Origin: JBCCTX01 sp964468435
Lineage (GTDB): Bacteria > Bacteroidota > Bacteroidia > J057
NCBI GenBank assembly: GCA_964468435.1
Contig: CAYXVE010000105.1
Span: 1-7,327, forward strand
DNA: 7,327 nt
Reading direction: 5' to 3'
The position numbers and the translations under genes are program-made. This document shows, piece by piece, positions 1-5,494 of the stretch. The notes beneath the pieces were generated by a model. That model made no database searches. It was not told where the DNA came from and worked only from the letters and a program-made list of their open reading frames with translations. The stretch's first letter is position 1; every line of letters begins with the position of its first letter.

Positions 1-370
1 GGTTATGCAGGGTTTTCATCCGTGGCTGGCTGGCCTCCGTTGCAAACGAAGGCCAGCGGGAAATTCGGGGGGTCAGTAAAAATCCATCACGTGATCAATG
101 GGCGGAATTCATTTATACCCAAATATCTCCCATTGCTCACAACTGGTTTTGTCTGATTACTTATCGTAAGTTATGCTTTATGATACGCATTTCTGGTATA
201 CAGTTCCATGTGTAATTGGCTGGCGTATCACTAGTGCCACATTGATATACGTCTGATTGTAAAATTTACATAAAAATGGTCTCTAGGGAATTCGAAATTT
301 GTCGAAACGAAAGAAACATATTATGTTATTCAAAAAATGCTACCACAACTGGCCATGTCCAGTACTAAGT
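1..370. other. Gene-free left flank downstream of the esterase gene
   Basis: No coding region is supported here. The first 70 bases or so are clearly GC-richer than what follows and contain the hairpin at 29-57. All three forward frames are open at the left edge (one runs 3-215, another 1-156), but none gives a protein I recognise. Small symmetric elements are visible: an 8-bp inverted repeat TGATACGC/GCGTATCA (181-188 and 223-230), a 13-base palindrome TGTAAAATTTACA (258-270) and a 5-bp hairpin TTCGA/TCGAA (291-306). Immediately after the esterase stop (read on the minus strand) there is a weak 5-bp hairpin ACTGG/CCAGT (348-363), followed 10 bases later by six T (337-332). That could be a poor terminator, but I would not rely on it. 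Confidence 0.5.
29..57. repeat. GC-rich stem-loop, possible edge of a dispersed repeat
   Basis: The arms GCTGGCCT (29-36) and AGGCCAGC (50-57) are perfectly complementary over 8 bp. After one C/A mismatch a further 4-bp stem CGTT/AACG follows, closing a three-base loop. No T-run follows on either strand, so it does not look like an intrinsic terminator. Its GC-rich composition against an AT-rich flank suggests a repeat element or the remnant of a sequence beginning outside the window. That is inference. Confidence 0.4.
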
Positions 371-2575
371 TTAAGATCTAAGAATCCCAATCCAGTTGTC
401 TCCTGTCGATACAGAAAAATCATTTATGTTCCCTGTATTTCCGAATACTACATGGACCCATTCATATGTTTCTATCCATTTATCTTGAGCTAATACTTCT
501 CCATGGGCCCCCACAGGATCATAGATCTGTAGCTCTCTAGGAGCGATCATCGCTGCCAAAACAGGCAGATCGTAAGCCGGATAGGCCCCAGGAACAATGG
601 TATACGTATGCTCATGTGCATAATCACGAGTTGCGATCAGTTCCTTCCAGGATGTCAGCGGCTCTTTAAGAATTACGCGCTGTATATCATCATTCAAGGC
701 TGCATAATGCAACAAGGGAATACAGGTTTGCTTATCAGCAACAGCTGTGATGCGACTTTGATCGATATCTTTCTGTTTCCGGACAAAGTCCATCAGGTAA
801 TACAGGTCTTCTGTCTGCAAAGCAGTCAGGCTCTTGCCTATCAGACTTGATCCATACACCAGATTATAAGCTACTGCTTTCATGTATGAGTCCCCCCGGA
901 AATCATCAGCTTTCAGTTCGCCAGTATTGAGCAGGTCTGCGGCCATGACAGTATAACCAGCATCCAGTAGTTGCTCAATCTCTCCACCAGGCTCCATGCC
1001 CGCCTGTTTCCCATCTGTATTCAGATACAGTATCAGGGGTTGTGGTTGTGTAGATGGTTGGCTGATCCAGAAAAATGGAAGTGGATAATGACTGTCAAAT
1101 TCCAGGAAGTATTTTTCAATTGTATAATCATCCTGTTGAATTCTGCCTGTAAATACTGCCTGAGGCATTTCATATTCAGGTACGATCCCTGCTATACCCT
1201 GTATCAGGGTACGCATAGAGTCTTTTTGCATGAGTGCGTTCTCTCTAGGTAGCTGGGCATCCTTCACACTTGCAAGGTTGAGATCAAAGATTGACCTGCT
1301 ATCCAGGGCTGTTACGACCTGCCCAGTTTCAGTAATGGTGAGTTCCTGTTCCGAAAACACCTCGACATCCAGATCCTGAGTATCCAGGGGCATATCCAGA
1401 TGCTGTTGAAAAAACCTATAGAGCGCCTGTCGGTTGGCCTTTGTAGAACCATGTCCAAAGTCATCTTCTGTAAATTCCAGACTTTGCTCTTGATCGTAGA
1501 GGGAGTATATCTCCTGAACCTCCCGGAAGGTCTCGCGTGCACCCTGTATACTGAAAAAATCCCGGGTAGTGGTCAGTATCATGGCGGGTTTAGGAGCACG
1601 TATTTCTAACAAGTCACCATGATCAATTTCCAGAAGATTGGCCCCAGGGATATTCTGCTCGCCGTCCTGGGGTCCGATCGATTCCCACAATCGCTGAAAG
1701 CTGGTGATATAATTCTCTGGAGCTACTGCATAGATCCTGTCATCGTAAGCACCGATATAAGCAGACTGCGTTCCTCCACCCGAACGACCTGTAATGCCGA
1801 TCCTTTCAGGATCTACCTCAGGCCTTGTCAGCAGATAATCTACTGCCCTTATCCCATCATGAATCATATATTTTGCGATAGAAGAACCCGTAATCAGACA
1901 CTGAGCCCCGACGTATGAATGTTCATGGGTACTACCCATACGAGGCTTTCCATCCTCATCCAGGTACTGAAATCGCTCTCCCTGGCCAATGGGATCAAAT
2001 GCCAGTACGACAAACCCCTTTTTTACCAGATTGATAATCACCCGCTGATAGGTTTCGCTCCGGAAGCCATTTTCAGTGTGTCCGGAGCAATAAATGACTG
2101 CCGGTGCAGGAGTCTGACTTTCCCGGGGTAAAAACAGTGCAGCTGTTACATAGAATCCAGGCAAAGATTCGAATAATATTTTTTCAACTGTAAAACTAGG
2201 TCTTTCGAGGGTTCCCACAACTTTCACATTCAAGAATGTCTTTTTAGGCAATCCACCAATGCTTTCCCATAATCTTCTTGATACTGAATTTCTGCGTGCG
2301 TCCCACATTACCTGAGTGGTACAGGATGATACCCATGCTTTGCGGTAGGTGAGATAACTATCGGCCCTCTGATGAAGATGATCATACCAGGCATCTTCGA
2401 GATGACGGTATTTCATCCATTTAGCAGAATGGGAACGATATGCATCAAAGACATAGGGTGTTTTATCCTGAGCCTTGAGATAGCCTGGCGTCATGGCTAT
2501 CTGAAATATCAGCCATATTACCAACAGATTTCTAAACAAGATGAGGTTAAGTTTAGGAAAAACGATAGAGATCAT
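371..2575 (-). CDS. Exported two-domain alpha/beta-hydrolase, acetylxylan-esterase-like
   Basis: A 734-residue protein, probably a secreted or periplasmic carboxylester hydrolase; the substrate is unknown, and acetylated polysaccharide is only the family-based guess. A hydrophobic signal peptide spans about residues 8-34, with likely cleavage after A35 (LKA|QD). The first domain (about 110-395) has the nucleophile elbow G-R-S-G-G with Ser265, a probable acid Asp339 (TTTRDFF) and His375 (DDFGHGS), plus SGHTENG near 164-170, which may help form the oxyanion hole. The second half (about 400-734) has the same fold pattern, but the elbow position reads AVADKQT (611-617), so it is probably non-catalytic. 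The start is the only upstream ATG and fits the signal peptide; a weak AAAAAAGG lies just before it. The gene is divergent from fadH, and no clear terminator follows. Prolyl-oligopeptidase-like hydrolases are an alternative label. The fold is near certain, the substrate is not. Confidence 0.85.
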   Translation of the reverse strand: MISIVFPKLNLILFRNLLVIWLIFQIAMTPGYLKAQDKTPYVFDAYRSHSAKWMKYRHLEDAWYDHLHQRADSYLTYRKAWVSSCTTQVMWDARRNSVSRRLWESIGGLPKKTFLNVKVVGTLERPSFTVEKILFESLPGFYVTAALFLPRESQTPAPAVIYCSGHTENGFRSETYQRVIINLVKKGFVVLAFDPIGQGERFQYLDEDGKPRMGSTHEHSYVGAQCLITGSSIAKYMIHDGIRAVDYLLTRPEVDPERIGITGRSGGGTQSAYIGAYDDRIYAVAPENYITSFQRLWESIGPQDGEQNIPGANLLEIDHGDLLEIRAPKPAMILTTTRDFFSIQGARETFREVQEIYSLYDQEQSLEFTEDDFGHGSTKANRQALYRFFQQHLDMPLDTQDLDVEVFSEQELTITETGQVVTALDSRSIFDLNLASVKDAQLPRENALMQKDSMRTLIQGIAGIVPEYEMPQAVFTGRIQQDDYTIEKYFLEFDSHYPLPFFWISQPSTQPQPLILYLNTDGKQAGMEPGGEIEQLLDAGYTVMAADLLNTGELKADDFRGDSYMKAVAYNLVYGSSLIGKSLTALQTEDLYYLMDFVRKQKDIDQSRITAVADKQTCIPLLHYAALNDDIQRVILKEPLTSWKELIATRDYAHEHTYTIVPGAYPAYDLPVLAAMIAPRELQIYDPVGAHGEVLAQDKWIETYEWVHVVFGNTGNINDFSVSTGDNWIGILRS

Positions 2576-2620
2576 AGACCTTTTTTCGTAATTTAAAAAA
2601 CTTTAGATGAACCATGCTAT

Positions 2621-2660
2621 TACACTGTAATCAAAATTACTTTACTCTGATTACAGAGTA
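2621..2660. promoter_or_regulatory. Candidate operator: 40-bp dyad between esterase and fadH
   Basis: TACACTGTAATCA (2621-2633) and TGATTACAGAGTA (2648-2660) are inverted repeats matching at 12 of 13 positions, with nine contiguous matches on the inner side, separated by 14 bases. The dyad can also be read as two smaller hairpins: GTAAT/ATTAC (2627-2640) and ACTCTG/CAGAGT (2644-2659). It lies in the only divergent intergenic region and encloses the predicted -7 box of the esterase gene. A dimeric repressor or activator acting on one or both genes is the simplest reading. No regulator gene is in the window, so the binding protein is unknown. Confidence 0.5.
2632..2639 (-). promoter_or_regulatory. 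Predicted -7 box of the esterase promoter
   Basis: Read on the minus strand the bases are TAATTTTG, an exact match to the Bacteroidota -7 consensus TAnnTTTG. Transcription would start near 2625, giving a leader of about 50 bases. No TTG is found at the usual -33 distance, which suggests a weak promoter or one that depends on an activator. The box falls between the two arms of the dyad at 2621-2660. Confidence 0.4.
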
Positions 2661-2692
2661 CTATGTACCACACTGAAATTTAATCAGAATAT

Positions 2693-4717
2693 ATGAGCGA
2701 TACGTTTCACCATTTGTTAAGCCCTCTGGATCTGGGTTTTACTACCTTAAAAAACCGGGTATTGATGGGATCTATGCATACGGGTTTGGAAGAGGCCCAA
2801 AATGGATTTGAACGAATGGCGGTATATTTTGCAGAAAGGGCTCGAGGGCAAGTAGGGCTAATCGTCACAGGAGGGGTAGCACCTAACCGCGCAGGCTGGG
2901 TAGCACCCTTCTCTGCCAAGCTTTCTACAAAAGGTGAAGCCCAAAAACATCAGATCATTACCAAGGCCGTTCATGAAGAAGATGGAAAAATATGCTTACA
3001 AATTCTCCACGCAGGCAGGTATGGATACCATCCTCTGGCTGTTGCTCCTTCCCGGATCAAATCTCCCATTTCGCCCTTCAAACCCTGGAAATTAAGTAAA
3101 AGGGGAATTCAAAATACGATCAAAGCATTTGTAAAGACCGCTTTGCTGGCAAGGGAAGCCGGATATGACGGCGTCGAGATCATGGGTTCGGAGGGTTATC
3201 TAATCAATCAGTTCATTGTAAAACGTACTAATAAACGCAGGGATCAATGGGGGGGTAGTTTTGAAAACCGGATACGTTTTCCCCTGGAGATTGTCAGGCA
3301 GGTACGGGAAGCTGTTGGAGAGGATTTTATCCTCATTTATCGCTTGTCGATGCTGGATTTGGTCGACGATGGCAGTACCTGGGATGAAGTTGTACATCTG
3401 GCACAGGAGATCGAAGCGGCAGGAGCCACGCTGATCAACACGGGTATTGGCTGGCACGAGGCACGTATTCCCACCATCGCTACGATGGTGCCGAGAGGGG
3501 GATTCAGTTGGGTAACACAGAAGCTCATGGGCAAGGTAAACATACCGCTCATCACGGTCAACCGGATCAACATGCCCGGTATCGCAGAGGAGATCCTTGC
3601 CCAGGGACATGCGGACATGATATCTATGGCCCGCCCATTTCTGGCGGACCCCGAATTTGTGATCAAAACCATGGAAAATCGCGTAGATGAGATCAACACC
3701 TGTATTGCCTGCAATCAGGCATGTCTGGATCACACATTTCAACGCAAAATTTCCTCCTGCCTGGTCAATCCTCTAGCCTGCCATGAAACTGAAGTGATCA
3801 TCGGGCCTACCAAAGACCCCAAAAAGATTGCTGTAGTAGGGGCAGGTCCTGCCGGAATGGCTTTTGCCACAGTTGCAGCTTCGAGAGGTCATCAGGTACA
3901 CCTCTATGAAGGGCAATCCCAAATTGGTGGTCAGTTCAATATGGCTAAGCGCATACCCGGTAAAGAAGAATTTTACGAAACGCTACGGTATTATTCCAAA
4001 CAAATTGACAAGCATCAGGTACAGCTACATCTAAATACCTGGGTGGATGATAGCATATTGGAGCAAGGTAAATTTGACGAGATCATTCTGGCAACTGGTG
4101 TTTCTGCCAGAAAGACAGACATTCCGGGGGAAAATCATGTTAAAGTACTCTCCTACATCGACGTTTTGCTACATCAGAAACCTGTGGGAAATAAAGTTGC
4201 CATTATTGGTGCAGGAGGAATTGGCTTTGATGTAGCTACCTTTTTAGTTGAAGAGAAACACCCTCCCAGCTTAGATCCGGAATTGTTTATGAAAGAATGG
4301 GGAATAGATATAAGCATTCAATCTTCTGGTGGATTACAGCCACCGTCGCCTTTGGCTCCTGAAAGAGAAATTTATCTACTCAAACGTTCTCAGGGAAAAC
4401 ATGGTGCAGAGTTGGGAAAGACTACAGGCTGGATTCACCGGCTGACCTTACGAAAAAAACAGGTACATATGCTTTCAGAGGTAACGTATAAGCATATTGA
4501 CGATCAAGGATTGCATATTATAGTTAAAGGAAAACCCAGAATATTGGAAGTAGACCATATTGTGATATGTGCCGGTCAGGAATCTTTGCAAGATCTGGCT
4601 AAATGTTTACATCAAAAGAATATGTCCTGCAGACTTATTGGAGGTGCAGATGAAGCCAGAGAACTGGATGCAAAGCGGGCTATCAAACAAGCGACATTAC
4701 TTGCCACTACCATTTAG
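2693..4717 (+). CDS. fadH: 2,4-dienoyl-CoA reductase [NADPH], FadH type
   Basis: A 674-residue cytoplasmic iron-sulfur flavoenzyme that reduces 2,4-dienoyl-CoA during beta-oxidation of unsaturated fatty acids; the E. coli enzyme is nearly the same length. Residues 1-330 are an old-yellow-enzyme-type FMN barrel. Tyr169 (GSEGYLINQF) and His255 (GWHEARIP) match the known catalytic Tyr/His pair. Four cysteines, C337, C340, C344 and C356 (CIACNQAC…SSC), have the FadH spacing for a 4Fe-4S cluster. GAGPAG (383-388), E406 and GGQF (412-415) mark the FAD domain, and GAGGIG (506-511) the NADPH site. The C-terminal LGKTTGWIHR (574-583) and ELDAKRAI (657-664) are also FadH-like. The start has no Shine-Dalgarno sequence but lies where the family begins. 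The gene stands alone; no other beta-oxidation gene is visible. The G+C content drops in the C-terminal third. Related enoate reductases share the architecture, but the combination of motifs favours FadH. Confidence 0.95.
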   Translation: MSDTFHHLLSPLDLGFTTLKNRVLMGSMHTGLEEAQNGFERMAVYFAERARGQVGLIVTGGVAPNRAGWVAPFSAKLSTKGEAQKHQIITKAVHEEDGKICLQILHAGRYGYHPLAVAPSRIKSPISPFKPWKLSKRGIQNTIKAFVKTALLAREAGYDGVEIMGSEGYLINQFIVKRTNKRRDQWGGSFENRIRFPLEIVRQVREAVGEDFILIYRLSMLDLVDDGSTWDEVVHLAQEIEAAGATLINTGIGWHEARIPTIATMVPRGGFSWVTQKLMGKVNIPLITVNRINMPGIAEEILAQGHADMISMARPFLADPEFVIKTMENRVDEINTCIACNQACLDHTFQRKISSCLVNPLACHETEVIIGPTKDPKKIAVVGAGPAGMAFATVAASRGHQVHLYEGQSQIGGQFNMAKRIPGKEEFYETLRYYSKQIDKHQVQLHLNTWVDDSILEQGKFDEIILATGVSARKTDIPGENHVKVLSYIDVLLHQKPVGNKVAIIGAGGIGFDVATFLVEEKHPPSLDPELFMKEWGIDISIQSSGGLQPPSPLAPEREIYLLKRSQGKHGAELGKTTGWIHRLTLRKKQVHMLSEVTYKHIDDQGLHIIVKGKPRILEVDHIVICAGQESLQDLAKCLHQKNMSCRLIGGADEARELDAKRAIKQATLLATTI

Positions 4718-4747
4718 GATACCCATTTGTTGTTGCAAAATCCTAAA
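4713..4747 (+). other. Inverted repeat overlapping the fadH stop codon
   Basis: TTTAGGAT (4713-4720) and ATCCTAAA (4740-4747) are perfectly complementary over 8 bp with a 19-base loop; the stop codon TAG lies in the left arm. No T-run follows, so it is not an intrinsic terminator by itself. It could protect the mRNA 3' end or be chance in AT-rich sequence. Confidence 0.3.
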
Positions 4748-4842
4748 ACATGTATGTATACTGACAACTCACTCATCAAATCTTACAATAACAGTATTTT
4801 TCTTTGGTAATGCTGTGAGTATTTTACTATCTTTATGTAATG

Positions 4843-4866
4843 ATTGGATCATCCAATAGTTTTTTT
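4843..4866 (+). terminator. Probable rho-independent terminator of fadH
   Basis: ATTGG (4843-4847) and CCAAT (4853-4857) form a short stem, extendable by one A-T pair in the loop. Seven T follow at 4860-4866 and five more at 4871-4875. The stem is short and AT-rich, but the T-tract is good and the position, about 125 bases after the fadH stop and before the next gene, fits. Confidence 0.5.
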
Positions 4867-4919
4867 ACATTTTTTAGAGTGAGGTTTTTAGTCTTAAGCA
4901 AATTGTGAAGATGCCTTTC

Positions 4920-4927
4920 TACATTTT
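4920..4927 (+). promoter_or_regulatory. Possible -7 box for the RRM gene
   Basis: TACATTTT matches TAnnTTTG at all but the last base, with a G two bases further on. A TTG lies upstream (4903-4905), but the 14-base gap is shorter than usual. A start near 4934 would give an AT-rich leader of about 40 bases. The support is weak. The remaining intergenic sequence 4867-4972 shows no small gene. Confidence 0.25.
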
Positions 4928-4972
4928 TGCCACAGCGTAATTCTCTCCTCAGTTTTAGACAATTTTTAAATT

Positions 4973-5296
4973 ATGAACATTTTTGTAGCGAAGTTAAACT
5001 TCGCAACCAATGAAACCACTCTTCGCGATGCCTTCGAAGAGTTTGGAAGTGTAGATTCTGTAAAGATCATCATGGATCACATGACTGGAAAATCCAAAGG
5101 ATTTGGTTTTGTAGAAATGCCAAACGACGATGAAGCCTATGATGCGATCAATGAATTAAATGACACTGAACTTGATGGTAGAACCATCGTAGTTAAGAAA
5201 GCTCGTCCCAAAGGAGAAGGCGGAGATAGCCGCGGCGGAAGAGGCGGCGGAGGCGGTGGCAGAGGAAGAGGCGAATACCGCGATCGTAGATTCTAA
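4973..5296 (+). CDS. Small RRM-domain RNA-binding protein with RGG-like tail
   Basis: A 107-residue single-stranded-RNA-binding protein of the bacterial glycine-rich RRM family, known from cyanobacteria and common in Bacteroidota, where such proteins are thought to act as RNA chaperones or post-transcriptional regulators. One RRM fills residues 1-78: RNP2 is IFVAKL (3-8) and RNP1 is KGFGFVEM (42-49). The RNA-stacking aromatics F4, F44 and F46 are present; the usual aromatic at the last RNP1 position is Met49. Residues 81-107 are a Gly/Arg tail with R87, R90, R97 and R99, a low-complexity RNA-binding segment. No Shine-Dalgarno sequence precedes the ATG; the upstream bases are nearly all A/T. 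It is transcribed alone, between the fadH terminator and the one at 5454-5494. Its first 70 coding bases contain two perfect inverted repeats that could allow autoregulation (inference). The RNA targets are unknown. Confidence 0.93.
   Translation: MNIFVAKLNFATNETTLRDAFEEFGSVDSVKIIMDHMTGKSKGFGFVEMPNDDEAYDAINELNDTELDGRTIVVKKARPKGEGGDSRGGRGGGGGGRGRGEYRDRRF
4988..5042 (+). promoter_or_regulatory. Two consecutive hairpins at the start of the RRM coding region
   Basis: Hairpin 1 is GCGAAGTT (4988-4995)/AACTTCGC (4997-5004), a perfect 8-base inverted repeat around a single A; as RNA it gives a 6-7 bp stem. Hairpin 2 is ACTCTTCG (5018-5025)/CGAAGAGT (5035-5042), perfect over 8 bp with a 9-base loop. 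CTTCGC occurs at both 4999-5004 and 5021-5026, so the left arm GCGAAG could pair with either, giving mutually exclusive folds. The region begins 15 bases after the A of the start codon, within reach of an initiating ribosome. The pairing is plain in the sequence; a regulatory role is inference. Confidence 0.4.
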
Positions 5297-5453
5297 GAGA
5301 ATTGTAAATTTTTTGTTGTGTTAGCTGACTTCGTCAGCGTGTAGAAGCTACTGGAAGATTATAATTTTTTTATATCAAACTGAAGGGTTCTTTTTGTAGT
5401 ATACCGGAAGAAAAAAGTAAAAAATTAAATCTGGCAATTTTGAAGAATTTAGA
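5297..5453 (+). other. Long 3' region of the RRM transcript
   Basis: About 157 bases lie between the RRM stop codon and the strong terminator, with no coding sequence. A compact hairpin GCTGAC/GTCAGC with a three-base loop (5324-5338) is followed by a small one, GTAG/CTAC (5341-5351), and, 13 bases on, by seven T (5365-5371). That might be an earlier, leaky termination point. The rest is A/T-rich. The segment could be a stable 3'-UTR fragment or a source of small RNA, but nothing here proves it. Confidence 0.35.
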
Positions 5454-5494
5454 GGAAGCCAAAAATATTTAAACATTTTTGGCTTCCTTTTATT
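5454..5494 (+). terminator. Strong intrinsic terminator between convergent genes
   Basis: The arms GGAAGCCAAAAAT (5454-5466) and ATTTTTGGCTTCC (5475-5487) pair perfectly over 13 bp with an 8-base loop, followed by a T-rich tract (TTTTATTTTATT). This is the likely terminator for the plus-strand RRM gene. Read on the minus strand the same hairpin lies 7 bases after the stop of the FAD oxidoreductase, but the bases after it contain only short T stretches, so it should end that transcript less efficiently. Confidence 0.85.

Noticed and set aside
3..215. C-terminal end of a coding region entering from the left
   Set aside because: All three forward frames are open at the edge, so openness is uninformative; the translation matches nothing I know and its end lies in AT-rich non-coding-like sequence.
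3200..3742. A 180-residue open frame on the minus strand inside fadH, and an overlapping 125-residue one
   Set aside because: They lie opposite the best-conserved part of fadH, have no recognisable domain, and are explained by the high G+C there.
4713..4747. Main fadH terminator
   Set aside because: The 8-bp stem has a 19-base loop and no T-run follows; the hairpin at 4843-4866 is the better candidate.
2693..5296. fadH and the RRM gene as one operon
   Set aside because: There is a 255-base gap with a terminator-like hairpin and T-run, and a possible separate promoter before the RRM gene.
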